Assembly: GCF_006742205.1 (NCBI RefSeq)
Contig: NZ_AP019721.1
Span: forward strand, 1,550,001 to 1,614,000
DNA length: 64,000 nt
Direction of reading: 5' to 3'
From: Staphylococcus epidermidis
Lineage (GTDB): Bacteria > Bacillota > Bacilli > Staphylococcales > Staphylococcaceae
Both the position numbers and the translations under genes were made by a program. Below the pieces are notes generated by a model, which saw only the letters and a list, made by a program, of their open reading frames with translations, did not search any database and was not told the origin of the DNA. Of this stretch, positions 1 through 9,416 are shown piece by piece (the stretch's first letter is position 1; the number at the start of each line of letters is the position of its first letter).

Positions 1-2157
1 CAATTCATGATAATGTGTTGAGAAAAGTGTCTTAGCATGGGAAGTTTGAGCAACATATTCAATCATCGCTTGCGCTAACGCAAGACCATCATAAGTAGAT
101 GTACCTCTTCCTATTTCGTCAAAGATAATTAAACTATTTTCAGTAGCATAAGTTAAAGCTTTTTGAGCTTCTAACATTTCTACCATAAATGTACTTTTAC
201 CTGATACAAGGTCATCTGCTGCACCAATCCTAGTAAAAATTTGATCAAATATAGGTAATGTTGCTGAATCACATGGTACATATGCTCCCATTTGAGCCAT
301 GATACTTATTATAGCAACTTGTCTCATATATGTTGACTTACCTGACATATTAGGTCCCGTAATGAGATAAATAAACGTTTCATCATCAAGATGGCAATCA
401 TTAGGTACATAATCATTATAATCCATCACTCTCTCAACAACAGGATGTCTTGAGTTTTCTAAATGTAAAACTTTATCATCACTAAATGTAGGTTTGACAT
501 AATTATATTTTTGAGCAATTTCAGCAAAACTTTGTAAACAATCAAGTTCTGAAATGATTTTCGCTTGCTTTTGTAAACGTTCAGTGTACGTTTTAATGTG
601 TTCTCGTAATTTAACAAATAATTCATATTCTAACTCTACTGCTTTATCTTCAGCACCAAGTATTATATCTTCTTTTTCTTTTAATTCATCCGTAATAAAT
701 CGTTCAGCATTAGATAATGTTTGTTTTCGATTATAGCCAAACGCTTCAGGTTGAAAATTATTTAAGTTTGCACGTGTAATTTCAATAAAATAACCAAACA
801 CTTTATTAAAACTAATTTTCAATGACTTAATACCTGTACGTTCACGTTCCTTAGCTTGTAATTCTGCAAGCCAAGTTTTACCATTTTTTGAAGCTTCTAA
901 ATATTCATCAAGTTGCGCGTTGAAGCCATTTTTAAATAATCCTCCATCTTTGATGGAAATAGGTGGTTCTTCAACTAAACTTTCTTCTAAAATTTGTAAC
1001 AAGTCATCTAAAGGTTCTAATTCTTTAAATTGCGTGGTAGTTTGTGCACCCAATTCATTGAGTAATGCTTTAATGTGAGGTATTTCGGATATAGAATGCT
1101 TAAGTTGTATTAAATCTCTTGCATTTACGTTTCCATAACTCACTCTTCCTACTAGTCGTTCTATGTCATACACTTGATTTAAATGATTACGTAATGTATC
1201 TCTTTCAATAAAACGGTCCATAAACTCTTCAACAATATTTAATCTGTCGTTGATTTGTTGTTTATTAATTAATGGACGATCAATCCACTGCTTTAAACGT
1301 CTAGCACCCATCGGTGTTTTTGTCTCATCCATTAACCATAACAAAGTCCCTTTTTTTGATTTTAATCGTATGCTCTCTGTCAGCTCTAAATTTCGCTTCG
1401 CATAATAATCCATCTTCATATAATCAACTGCAGCATATTCAATTACTTCCTCAATATGAGATAAATCTCGCTTTTGTGTGTGATGAATGTAATCTAACAA
1501 TAATTGAGTTGTGTCATGCATTAACTGATGTGTCAACTGATTCATATCATAATCTTCATCAGATATATCTTCGCGAACAGTAATCGTCTCAGTTATCATG
1601 TTGATTTGTCTTTTTAATTCTTCAGATAGAGCTTGCTTTATGACGATTTCATTGGGATTAATTGTTGTAATCTCATTAAGCAAGGTTGCTGTATCTTTGA
1701 AATGAGTTACTTTGAGTTCGCCTGTAGAAACATCACAATAGCATAATCCAAATTCTTCATTTTCGATAAAACTTAAAATATAATTATTTTTCTTTTCATC
1801 CATACCATTTTGATCCATAACAGTTCCTGGTGTGATGATTCTTACAACTTCTCTTCTAACCATTCCTTTTGTTTGCTTTGGATCTTCCATTTGTTCACAT
1901 ATAGCGACCTTATACCCATTATTAATCAATGTTTCAATGTAATTATCAGCAGAATGATATGGTACGCCACACATCGGAATAGGATTTTCTTTTTTAGCAT
2001 CTCTTTTCGTCAATGTTATTTCAAGTACTCTTGATGCTTCTTTAGCATCATCAAAGAACATTTCATAGAAATCTCCGAGTCTAAAAAATAGCAAACAATC
2101 ATCATATTCAGATTTTATCTTTAAATATTGTTGCATCATTGGTGTAATGTTAGCCAT
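1..2157 (-). CDS. mutS: DNA mismatch repair ATPase MutS (partial, C-terminus off the window)
   Basis: MutS recognises base mismatches and small loops as a dimer and, with MutL, starts removal of the newly made strand. The frame opens at an ATG at 2157 and runs without a stop to the window edge, so 719 residues are visible; staphylococcal MutS is about 870 residues, so roughly 150 C-terminal residues are missing. The mismatch-contacting Phe-Tyr-Glu is at residues 30-32, Walker A (GPNMSGKS) at 601-608, and the Walker B Asp-Glu at 680-681 followed by GRGTS. mutL is expected just left of the window (family knowledge). A terminator-like hairpin separates it from thiW, so it probably has its own promoter. 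Confidence 0.97.
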   Translation of the reverse strand, partial: MANITPMMQQYLKIKSEYDDCLLFFRLGDFYEMFFDDAKEASRVLEITLTKRDAKKENPIPMCGVPYHSADNYIETLINNGYKVAICEQMEDPKQTKGMVRREVVRIITPGTVMDQNGMDEKKNNYILSFIENEEFGLCYCDVSTGELKVTHFKDTATLLNEITTINPNEIVIKQALSEELKRQINMITETITVREDISDEDYDMNQLTHQLMHDTTQLLLDYIHHTQKRDLSHIEEVIEYAAVDYMKMDYYAKRNLELTESIRLKSKKGTLLWLMDETKTPMGARRLKQWIDRPLINKQQINDRLNIVEEFMDRFIERDTLRNHLNQVYDIERLVGRVSYGNVNARDLIQLKHSISEIPHIKALLNELGAQTTTQFKELEPLDDLLQILEESLVEEPPISIKDGGLFKNGFNAQLDEYLEASKNGKTWLAELQAKERERTGIKSLKISFNKVFGYFIEITRANLNNFQPEAFGYNRKQTLSNAERFITDELKEKEDIILGAEDKAVELEYELFVKLREHIKTYTERLQKQAKIISELDCLQSFAEIAQKYNYVKPTFSDDKVLHLENSRHPVVERVMDYNDYVPNDCHLDDETFIYLITGPNMSGKSTYMRQVAIISIMAQMGAYVPCDSATLPIFDQIFTRIGAADDLVSGKSTFMVEMLEAQKALTYATENSLIIFDEIGRGTSTYDGLALAQAMIEYVAQTSHAKTLFSTHYHEL

Positions 2158-2275
2158 TTCTATTTTCACAACCCTTATTCTTATATCTTTATTTATATTA
2201 TATGTATAAATTTATGGTTTTTAACTCATTCATTTTAACATATATGTTTTTGAAACGCTTTTGTGTAATAGATAC

Positions 2276-2344
2276 AAAAAGTACGCTTTCATATGAACAG
2301 ATATCAACATTTCACTTATAATCCCCTATTCATCAAGCGTACTT
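2276..2344 (-). terminator. compound hairpin terminator after thiW
   Basis: The 10-nt arms AAGTACGCTT and AAGCGTACTT (2335-2344 and 2278-2287) enclose a second helix in which ATGAATAG pairs with CTGTTCAT, including one wobble pair. A run of five T follows on the minus strand. The loop is unusually long for a terminator, but the position just after the thiW stop and the T-run fit one. Confidence 0.6.
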
Positions 2345-2354
2345 CAAATAAATA

Positions 2355-2849
2355 TTAATTTTTGTTAAATCTATCTAGTAAACCTCTTCTTTTCAAAATA
2401 ATAAGCAATATATAACTAATTAAAGCCCCAATAAAACTTGATACTATGAACATAAGCATTAATGGTTTAATAAAGAAATCTTGAAGTCCTAAAAACCATG
2501 CTAAAGGTATACACATTAAACTACCAATAACACCAGTCCCTAATACTTCACCAACTGAAGCCATAAAAATATGCTTCCTATACATATAAAACAGACTGGA
2601 AAGTAAGACACCTATCATACTTCCTGGAAAAGCAAATGCGCTTCCAGTTCCAAATGAAATTCGTAGTACAGAAGAAATAAAAGCTTGCGCTAAACCATAC
2701 CATGGTCCAACAAATACAGCACATAATACATTTACAAAATGTTGAACGGGTGCGGCTTTAATTGGACCTAAAGGAATGACAATTAAACTACTTAACACGA
2801 CATTAATAGCTATTAAGAATGCTGTGATGGTCAACTTTCTAATATTCAT
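2355..2849 (-). CDS. thiW: ECF transporter S component, ThiW family
   Basis: This 164-residue, very hydrophobic protein has about five membrane segments (near residues 5-27, 36-62, 75-90, 97-120 and 128-153). It matches the ThiW family of substrate-binding S components, which work with a shared EcfA-EcfA'-EcfT energising module and take up thiamine or its thiazole precursor. The energising genes are not in the window. It lies 23 nt after ricA, so it is probably co-transcribed with miaB and ricA; that gap is too short for a thiamine pyrophosphate riboswitch. The substrate is inferred from the family only. A thiamine-binding protein is encoded 2.3 kb upstream. Confidence 0.8.
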   Translation of the reverse strand: MNIRKLTITAFLIAINVVLSSLIVIPLGPIKAAPVQHFVNVLCAVFVGPWYGLAQAFISSVLRISFGTGSAFAFPGSMIGVLLSSLFYMYRKHIFMASVGEVLGTGVIGSLMCIPLAWFLGLQDFFIKPLMLMFIVSSFIGALISYILLIILKRRGLLDRFNKN

Positions 2850-2872
2850 TGTACTTAACTCCTCTAAAATAA

Positions 2873-3238
2873 TTATTCATTGTGTTCTTTTTTATTATAT
2901 TCATTGAGTCTATCTTCCATTGTTTTGACCATCATTTGTAGTAAATCATTCGCTTCATATTGTGCTGAACGAAATTCTTCAACAATAGGTAATTCATTAA
3001 TTTCATCTTTTAGATTCTGAATTTTAACTTCAGATTGCTCGAGTGCATTTTGTTTTCCATAATTTTGAAAATTAACCGATTGTTTTTGTTGCGCTTTCAA
3101 ACGATTCATCTTTTGTTTTATTGCTTGATTATTATGAATTTGTTTTTCTACATTATGATAATCTTGAACAACTTCTAGTTTTCCAATTTTCTCTGCTAAA
3201 CTTTCGACTTTTCGTATGATTTCTTTTTCACTATACAT
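2873..3238 (-). CDS. ricA: YlbF/YmcA family protein RicA
   Basis: A 121-residue helical protein, rich in Glu, Lys and Gln, of the YlbF/YmcA family. In Bacillus subtilis YmcA (RicA) forms a complex with YlbF and YaaT that carries iron-sulfur clusters and directs RNase Y to selected mRNAs; the role here is taken from the family. It begins one base after the miaB stop, with its ribosome site inside the end of miaB, the same miaB-ymcA coupling seen in Bacillus. Its presumed partner enzyme, RNase Y, is encoded 7 kb away in this window. Confidence 0.85.
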   Translation of the reverse strand: MYSEKEIIRKVESLAEKIGKLEVVQDYHNVEKQIHNNQAIKQKMNRLKAQQKQSVNFQNYGKQNALEQSEVKIQNLKDEINELPIVEEFRSAQYEANDLLQMMVKTMEDRLNEYNKKEHNE

Positions 3239-3239
3239 A

Positions 3240-4784
3240 TTATTGTGTCACCATTGAACGTTGATGTTCTTGTATAAATGTTCCATTTAAAGAATATTGT
3301 TTTGCCTCGTCAATTTTGACATCAACGAGTTTACCAATGCTCTCTCTTGGTCCTTTAAAATTCACAAGTTTATTTTTATCAGTATAGCCTGCTAGAACAT
3401 TCTCATCTTTTTTACTAGAACCTTCACATAATACCGTAACAATCTTACCTTCATACTGACTCATTGCTTGTTGAGAATATATTCCAACCTTCTTATTAAG
3501 CCTTTGCAAACGTTCTTTTTTCACTTCTAAAGGTACGTTATCCTTCATTTTAGCTGCTGGTGTTCCATCTCTTTGTGAATATAAATATGTGTATGCATGC
3601 TCAAATTGAACGTCATCATATAATGATAATGTTTCTTCAAATTGTTCTTCAGTTTCATTAGGATAACCTACTATGATATCAGTAGTTAGAGCTACGTTAG
3701 GGATAGCTTCCTTTATTCTTGAAACTAAATCAAGATAACTCTCTCTTGTATATTTACGCCCCATTATCTTTAATACTTGGTTATTACCTGATTGTACCGG
3801 TAAATGGATATGCGGTACTATGTTCCCACCTTTAGCTATAACTTCAATCATTCGATCTGTAAAGTCCCAAGGATGACTTGTTGTAAAACGAACACGAGGT
3901 ATATCAATTTTAGAAATATCTTCCAATAAGTCACCTAATTCATAATCCAGACCTTCGATATCTTTACCATATGAATTTACATTTTGACCTAATAAGGTAA
4001 TTTCTTGATAACCTTCTCTTGCTAATTCTCTAACCTCATCAATGATGTCCTCTGGACGACGACTACGTTCTTTTCCTCTAGTAAATGGAACAATACAATA
4101 AGTACAAAACTTATCGCAACCATACATAATATTAACCCAAGCTTTAATGTGACCGTCACGCACTTTAGGTAAATTTTCGATGATGTCTCCCTCTTTAGAC
4201 CATACTTCAACTACCATCGCTTTAGATAAATATGCCTCTTCTAAAATCTCAGGTAAATGATGAATGTTGTGTGTCCCAAAAACCATATCTACATTTTGAT
4301 AAGATTTTAATATTTTATTTACGACTGATTCTTCTTGAGACATGCAACCACACACCCCAATTAAACAATCTGGGCGTTCTTTTTTTAAATGTTTTAAATT
4401 TCCTATTTCACTAAAGACTTTATTTTCAGCATTTTCTCTAATGGCGCATGTATTAATTAAAATCACATCCGCTTCATTAATATCCGAAGTAGCACTATAT
4501 CCTAATGCATTTAATATTCCTGCCATAACTTCAGTGTCATGTGCATTCATTTGACATCCATATGTTTTAATTAAAAAAGTGCGACCTTTACCCATACCTT
4601 TGTATTTTTCATCTATATGAAAATCTCTGTTATATTGAACTTCTTGTTTTCCTCTTTTTTTAGCTTCTTTTAAGCTAGGTGGCTGATACACTTGTTCAAA
4701 GTATTTACTATAATCTTTCTCAGCTTTACGATCACGTTCTGCTAGAATATTTATCGTTCCAGCCTTTCTTTGCTCTTCATTCAC
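3240..4784 (-). CDS. miaB: tRNA (N6-isopentenyladenosine(37)-C2)-methylthiotransferase MiaB
   Basis: MiaB is a radical-SAM enzyme that adds a methylthio group to i6A37 of tRNAs reading UNN codons. The 514 residues show the N-terminal cluster cysteines at 77, 113 and 147, the radical-SAM CxxxCxxC at 223-230 (C223, C227, C230), and a C-terminal TRAM-type RNA-binding region. The start is GTG at 4784, eight bases after AGGA; no better ATG is near. The long charged N-terminal extension of about 65 residues before the first domain is typical of Firmicute MiaB. It heads a miaB-ricA-thiW unit with a recognisable promoter at 4823-4852. Confidence 0.96.
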   Translation of the reverse strand: MNEEQRKAGTINILAERDRKAEKDYSKYFEQVYQPPSLKEAKKRGKQEVQYNRDFHIDEKYKGMGKGRTFLIKTYGCQMNAHDTEVMAGILNALGYSATSDINEADVILINTCAIRENAENKVFSEIGNLKHLKKERPDCLIGVCGCMSQEESVVNKILKSYQNVDMVFGTHNIHHLPEILEEAYLSKAMVVEVWSKEGDIIENLPKVRDGHIKAWVNIMYGCDKFCTYCIVPFTRGKERSRRPEDIIDEVRELAREGYQEITLLGQNVNSYGKDIEGLDYELGDLLEDISKIDIPRVRFTTSHPWDFTDRMIEVIAKGGNIVPHIHLPVQSGNNQVLKIMGRKYTRESYLDLVSRIKEAIPNVALTTDIIVGYPNETEEQFEETLSLYDDVQFEHAYTYLYSQRDGTPAAKMKDNVPLEVKKERLQRLNKKVGIYSQQAMSQYEGKIVTVLCEGSSKKDENVLAGYTDKNKLVNFKGPRESIGKLVDVKIDEAKQYSLNGTFIQEHQRSMVTQ

Positions 4785-4822
4785 TTTGAAAATCCTTTCT
4801 ATATGCCCATAATCATTATTTC

Positions 4823-4852
4823 ATTATATTAAATTTATAGTCAAAGTGCAAA
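4823..4852 (-). promoter_or_regulatory. candidate miaB promoter
   Basis: On the minus strand TTTGCA (4852-4847) and a perfect TATAAT (4828-4823) are 18 bases apart, ending about 38 bases before the GTG start of miaB. The -35 element is only a partial match. Confidence 0.55.
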
Positions 4853-5052
4853 AAGACATGTATATGATGTTACATCTATCTTTGATAATTAACTTATTAG
4901 CCTTTTATTACTGTAATTAATGTAAATCATATCTAAATGTTTATTTAGACACCATTTATTTATAATAAATCAGTTGATAAAAGTCTTTTATATCATATTT
5001 TCAGTGTGATAATGTATGGCGTCTATAGCATACCAATATTTTCATACAAAAT

Positions 5053-5092
5053 TTTAAGAGCCTTAAACACTATGGCATGTTAGGCTCTTAAA
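5053..5092 (-). terminator. intrinsic terminator after the thiamine-binding gene
   Basis: TTTAAGAGCC and GGCTCTTAAA (5053-5062 and 5083-5092) form a stem that extends a few more pairs. On the minus strand it is followed by AAAATTTTG, a modest T-run. It lies 35 bases after the stop at 5127. Confidence 0.7.
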
Positions 5093-5126
5093 TAAATAAG
5101 ATAAGAAATATTATTCTAATTTAAAC

Positions 5127-5417
5127 TTAGTCGTATTTTCCTGTAAGCGTCTCAATTTCTATTCCTTCAGGTACGTGATAAAACTTAACTTGACTAATAA
5201 TACTTGGACATTCTAATTCAACCATTCTATCATTTAATTTTTGAATTAAAATAAGACATTCACTCATTTCACCTTGAACTGTTGTTTCTAACGGTCCCAC
5301 TCTAAAATGCAAACCTGAATCATCAATAATTTTAATTGCCTCATCAACATATGGAATAACATCGTTGTTGTTCGGTGTTTTTGGAATAATTTGAATACTC
5401 ATTAATGTATCTTGCAT
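5127..5417 (-). CDS. MTH1187 family thiamine-binding protein
   Basis: A 96-residue protein of the MTH1187/YkoF-like family (DUF77), small ferredoxin-like folds that assemble as tetramers and several of which bind thiamine. Family-type segments are visible: MSIQIIPK at the N-terminus, VDEAIKIID, and the VGPLETTVQGE segment near residues 40-51. The ATG at 5417 has GGAGAGATG upstream; an internal Met (residue 6, just before SIQI) is an alternative start. No enzyme activity is established for the family and transport or buffering of thiamine is only a suggestion. It sits in the same neighbourhood as thiW. Confidence 0.8.
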   Translation of the reverse strand: MQDTLMSIQIIPKTPNNNDVIPYVDEAIKIIDDSGLHFRVGPLETTVQGEMSECLILIQKLNDRMVELECPSIISQVKFYHVPEGIEIETLTGKYD

Positions 5418-5473
5418 GCTTCATCTCTCCAATTAAGTTTTATAATATTATTTTAACATGCGTTAGAATTTAA

Positions 5474-6091
5474 TTATGCACGTTCTATAGCTTTTTTCAT
5501 TGCATCAGCAAAGTCGTACATTAAATCATCCCAATTATCTTTATTTTCACGGTTTTTGCGTGAACTTTTTCTATTTTTAAATAGCTCCTTTCTTAACTGA
5601 GCTGTCAGTTCTAATTGCACTCCTCCTTGGGTTTGAGTCATATTAACAATATTATTTTCTTGAGTTCCAGAAATATGATGTGGTGCTTCTCGCACGCTAA
5701 TTCCTATATCTTCAAGAGATTCGGTGATTAACTCAATTAGTCTGTCATCACTACCTCCTATATAAGCCACACTTTCATTACCTTCACAACCATGGATGGC
5801 TACAGTTCTTTGGCTACCTCTCACTAAATCTAATGCAATTTGGTCATCATAATGTGTGGAAGTCACATGTAACTCATTATTCCCCTTACTTCTCATACCT
5901 TTAAAGGAAAAATAGTTATAGTCGCCACAATGTGCAATTGTATAGGCTAATTCAGTTGTGGCAGGTTCAATTCCACCGCCATGTAATGCTAATATAGTGA
6001 CTATGCTAGAACGATTTTCACACTCTATTTCCCAATCTTTTCCTTCTTTAGTCAATTCTTTTAATTCTGTCATAGATTTAAATTTGTCCAT
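5474..6091 (-). CDS. poly-gamma-glutamate hydrolase family protein (YmaC/PghP-like)
   Basis: A 205-residue protein resembling the zinc-dependent poly-gamma-glutamate hydrolase family founded by phage PghP and including Bacillus YmaC. Family-type motifs are seen: LHGGGIEPATTELA (a His and a Glu expected to bind zinc), AIHGCEG, and a late His in APHHISG. A basic linker (residues about 172-182) leads to an acidic and then helical tail. No signal peptide is visible, so the protein looks cytosolic. There are no phage genes nearby, so it seems a resident gene. Substrate is unproven. It is about 56 bases upstream of the thiamine-binding gene and probably shares its transcript. Confidence 0.75.
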   Translation of the reverse strand: MDKFKSMTELKELTKEGKDWEIECENRSSIVTILALHGGGIEPATTELAYTIAHCGDYNYFSFKGMRSKGNNELHVTSTHYDDQIALDLVRGSQRTVAIHGCEGNESVAYIGGSDDRLIELITESLEDIGISVREAPHHISGTQENNIVNMTQTQGGVQLELTAQLRKELFKNRKSSRKNRENKDNWDDLMYDFADAMKKAIERA

Positions 6092-6676
6092 ATTAACCTC
6101 CGAAAAATCATCTTATATTTTTATTATTCCCAAAATTCATATTCTTAAAATCTTTTTACAAAATCTTTTACATATTTATTAAAAAAACAAACTTATTGCA
6201 TTGATTAGGACTGTGCGTTTAACTGTTCACATTATTTATGTATTTAATAATAACTCTGAGTAAAATTTCATTTGTTAAATACTTTATCTATATTTTTAAA
6301 ATAATTTGGAATAAATTATGTCATTCTTATATTATTTACTTTTAGATGAGATGGGTGATTAATCATGTAAAAAACGTTAAATGAGAATTACATTATTGAA
6401 TCGTAGTGCTTTTGACAAGCAACATAGAGATAAAATAAGAGTGAGCAGAATTAAAATGTTATTCTGACCCACTCTTTAAATATGTTATTTACTTATATGC
6501 ATGTTCTCTAATACTTTTAAATTGAAACGTACTTCTTGATTTTCTATAGTAATCATTAACGTTATTAGATAAGAAATTACAGTAAAATTAGATAGTCATG
6601 ATGTATCAAGTACACCTTCGTTTTTATTTTACCTACTTATTTTGACGCAATTCTAGTTACTATGAATGAGTATCCT
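6092..6676. other. gene-free stretch between the PGA hydrolase-like gene and korB
   Basis: A 585-base, very AT-rich gap. It holds a hairpin at 6438-6475 that probably ends korAB transcription and the presumed promoter region of the hydrolase-like gene. The short open frames here lack ribosome sites and recognisable content. No RNA gene recognised. Confidence 0.6.
6438..6475 (-). terminator. hairpin downstream of korAB
   Basis: AGAGTG (6438-6443) pairs with CACTCT (6470-6475), followed inward by CAGAAT and ATTCTG with a small internal bulge. The minus strand continues with a T-rich tail (TTATTTTATC). It lies about 200 bases after the korB stop and resembles the GAGTGGGACAGAAAT-type intergenic repeats of staphylococci (recalled, not searched). 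Confidence 0.6.
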
Positions 6677-7543
6677 TTATAAAAATTGTGCAGTTAAATC
6701 GTTGAAAGTTTCTTCTGTAATATGAATATCTCTTTTAGCTAACGCCTCATGTTCTAGTTCTGAAATTTGCGATTCATAAGAAGGTGTTGTTGTATCTTGA
6801 TAAACGATACCTTTAACCAGTGACTCATGATCCAGCACAGTTTTCATAGCAAGTTGTTTATCTGTGATGTCATAGCCCTCAATATCATCGATACTTGTTA
6901 AATGTTCTTTAAACCAGTCATAAGTATTCACTTTATTGTAAGTAACACAAGGTGAGAAAACATTAACAAAAGAAAAACCATCATGATGAATCGCATCTTC
7001 AATCATTTTAGTTAATGCCTTTATATCACTTGAGAATCCTTGTGCTACAAAAGTTGCACCAGAGGACAGTGCCAATTCCAATGGAGCTACATTCTTTTCT
7101 ATATTTCCTTTAGGTGTTGATTTAGTTACAAATCCTTTAGCTGAGGAAGGTGATGTTTGTCCTTTAGTTAATCCATATATTTGATTGTCCATGACAATAT
7201 ACGTCATATTCATATTACGTCTAAGAGCATGAATAGTATGTCCCATTCCTATTGCATAGCCGTCTCCATCACCACCAGAAGCGATAACTGTTAAATCTTT
7301 GTTTGCCATTTTAACGCCTTGTGCTAGAGGCAATGCACGTCCATGAATAGAGTGTACGCCATAAGAATTAATATAACCTGATAGTCTACCAGAACAACCA
7401 ATCCCTGTAATGATTGCTACATCTTCTGGTTCTAAACCAATATTCGCTGTCGCTTTTTGTATAGCAGCTTGAACTGAAAAGTCACCGCAACCAGGGCACC
7501 AGTTTGGCTTCACATTATTTCTAAAATCTTTAAATGTAGCCAA
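6677..7543 (-). CDS. korB: 2-oxoacid:ferredoxin oxidoreductase, beta subunit
   Basis: The thiamine-diphosphate subunit of a ferredoxin-dependent 2-oxoacid (probably 2-oxoglutarate) oxidoreductase, which converts the 2-oxoacid and CoA to acyl-CoA and CO2 while reducing ferredoxin. The 288 residues contain WCPGCGDFS with Cys16 and Cys19, plus Cys50 and Cys199, the expected four ligands of a 4Fe-4S cluster, and the diphosphate-binding GDGDGYAIG at 91-99 with an Asn at 120. The start is TTG at 7543, directly abutting the korA stop, with AAAGGAG inside the end of korA, which implies translational coupling. Substrate choice between 2-oxoglutarate and pyruvate is from family annotation. Confidence 0.93.
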   Translation of the reverse strand: MATFKDFRNNVKPNWCPGCGDFSVQAAIQKATANIGLEPEDVAIITGIGCSGRLSGYINSYGVHSIHGRALPLAQGVKMANKDLTVIASGGDGDGYAIGMGHTIHALRRNMNMTYIVMDNQIYGLTKGQTSPSSAKGFVTKSTPKGNIEKNVAPLELALSSGATFVAQGFSSDIKALTKMIEDAIHHDGFSFVNVFSPCVTYNKVNTYDWFKEHLTSIDDIEGYDITDKQLAMKTVLDHESLVKGIVYQDTTTPSYESQISELEHEALAKRDIHITEETFNDLTAQFL

Positions 7544-9304
7544 TTACACCAACTCCTTTAACTCTTTAGCAATTTCCAAACCTTTTTCTTCAATTTCATA
7601 AGGTAAGAAAGGTTTCCCATCGTATTTTGTTTGATTAACTAATTTATCATTAACTTGTGTGTTCATTTTTAAAATACTTGATAATTGTCCTTGATAATTA
7701 TGTTCTGCAACTATTACTTTCGAAGCTTTATTAATAGCTTGTTGAACAATATCTTTAGGGAAAGGATGTAATTGTCGAATATGCATCGTATTCACTTTTA
7801 CACCATGTCGTTCTAGTCTTTCTGCACCTTCTCCAATAGCACCTTTAGTAGATATAAATCCTATATACAGTATATCTGCTTCGTCTTCATGTTCATTGAG
7901 TAACACAGGATTATTGATAACCAAGCTTTCAGTTTTGCGCATTCGTTTTTCCATCTGATTCTGACGATTCATAGGCGCCTCACTTGGCTTCCCTTCTTCA
8001 TTATGTTCAACACCTGTTACATGATGTATACCACCTTTAACACCTGGTATTGGTCGTGGTGATACGCCACTAGCTGTTAATGCATATCTTTTAAAGTATG
8101 CTTTATCATCTTCAGCTCTCTCGATATCTGACTGTATTATTTCTCCACGACGAATATCGATTTTATTATAATCGAGTGTTTTAACAGTTTGTTTTCCTAA
8201 TGATAATTGTAAATCACTTAACAGAATGACTGGACATTGGTATTCTTCAGCTAAATTAAATGCTTCCATAGTAAGATAAAACGCATCTTCAGCATCTGTA
8301 GGAGCAACGACAATTTTCGGAATATCACCATGGGTACCATAAATCATTTGCATTAAATCTGATTGTTCTTGCTTTGTTGGTAAGCCAGTAGAAGGACCAC
8401 CTCTTTGAGTATTAATAATGACTAATGGCGTTTCAGTCATACCAGACAATCCAATAGATTCCATCATTAAAGAAAGACCTGGACCCGCACTCGCTGTAAA
8501 GCCTCGTACGCCAGCATAGTTAGCTCCAATCGCCATCGTTGCTGCTGCTATTTCATCTTCAGTTTGAACAACAGTACCATCAACTTTAGGTAGATTGGCA
8601 ATCATGTATTCCATAATTTCAGAAGCTGGCGTAATTGGATAAGCGGACATAAATCTTGATCCAGCTGCTATTGCTCCTAATCCGATTGCGTCATTACCTA
8701 TCATATATAAATGAGGATGACCGCTACCATTCTCTAATGTAAAGTCTCCATTAACGTTGGTAACTTGTTGCTTCATTAAATCATAACCCATATTAAGGGC
8801 TTGTATATTCATATCAACGACTTTATTACCTTTTTTTGAAAACATGTTATCGATTAAAGTTTCAAAAGTTGATGTATTTAAATCCATCAGTGCAGATGTC
8901 GCACCAATTGCCACCATATTCTTCATTAATGCTGTTCCAAGTTCCTTTGCCGTGCTAGTGAATGGTAACTCAATTAATTGAGCCACACAGTTCTCTGGCT
9001 TTTGGGGTTTTGCTTTAGCATCCGCAATTATAATACTATCTTCTCTCATTTCATGATGATTTAATTCAATCGTTTCCTGGTCAAAAGCAATGAGTATATC
9101 CAAATCATCACTAATCGCATGCACAGGCGATTTTGAAACTCTTATCTTATTATTAGTATGGCCACCTTTTATACGACTAGAAAAGTGTCTATATCCATAC
9201 AAAAAATAACCTTTTCTATTCATCGCAGTAGCAAAGATTTCACCGGTAGATTCAATACCTTCGCCTTGCTGACCGCCCACTTTCCATGATATTTGTGATT
9301 TCAT
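7544..9304 (-). CDS. korA: 2-oxoacid:ferredoxin oxidoreductase, alpha subunit (gamma-alpha fusion)
   Basis: This 586-residue subunit fuses an N-terminal gamma domain (about residues 1-180, starting WKVGGQQGEG) to the alpha domain that carries the substrate-side motif SAYPITPASE. It pairs with KorB to form the complete enzyme. The open frame extends to 9358, but the start chosen is ATG at 9304 because GGAGG lies eight bases ahead of it, and the upstream 18 residues are unlike the family. It is 112 bases downstream of ymdB; korA and korB form a two-gene unit. No ferredoxin gene is in the window. Confidence 0.93.
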   Translation of the reverse strand: MKSQISWKVGGQQGEGIESTGEIFATAMNRKGYFLYGYRHFSSRIKGGHTNNKIRVSKSPVHAISDDLDILIAFDQETIELNHHEMREDSIIIADAKAKPQKPENCVAQLIELPFTSTAKELGTALMKNMVAIGATSALMDLNTSTFETLIDNMFSKKGNKVVDMNIQALNMGYDLMKQQVTNVNGDFTLENGSGHPHLYMIGNDAIGLGAIAAGSRFMSAYPITPASEIMEYMIANLPKVDGTVVQTEDEIAAATMAIGANYAGVRGFTASAGPGLSLMMESIGLSGMTETPLVIINTQRGGPSTGLPTKQEQSDLMQMIYGTHGDIPKIVVAPTDAEDAFYLTMEAFNLAEEYQCPVILLSDLQLSLGKQTVKTLDYNKIDIRRGEIIQSDIERAEDDKAYFKRYALTASGVSPRPIPGVKGGIHHVTGVEHNEEGKPSEAPMNRQNQMEKRMRKTESLVINNPVLLNEHEDEADILYIGFISTKGAIGEGAERLERHGVKVNTMHIRQLHPFPKDIVQQAINKASKVIVAEHNYQGQLSSILKMNTQVNDKLVNQTKYDGKPFLPYEIEEKGLEIAKELKELV

Positions 9305-9416
9305 ATCACATGCCTCCTGTGGTATTAATTCATACTCTATGATAACAAAATAAACCACCGTTTTACTATTTCAACAGTGGTACAAGTTTAAATTCATACT
9401 AATGGACTATATCCCT

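Larger units (their letters stand above)
4785..5126. other. intergenic stretch upstream of miaB
   Basis: This 342-base AT-rich gap holds the miaB promoter at its left end and the terminator of the thiamine-binding gene at its right end. I see no coding signal or riboswitch-like fold between 4853 and 5052. Confidence 0.6.

Noticed and set aside
2850..2872. TPP riboswitch before thiW
   Set aside because: Only 23 bases separate ricA and thiW, far too few for a riboswitch, and the miaB leader shows no such fold by eye.
5474..6091. Prophage remnant suggested by the phage-type hydrolase family
   Set aside because: No other phage-like genes, no integrase and no repeats at the edges; composition equals the surroundings.
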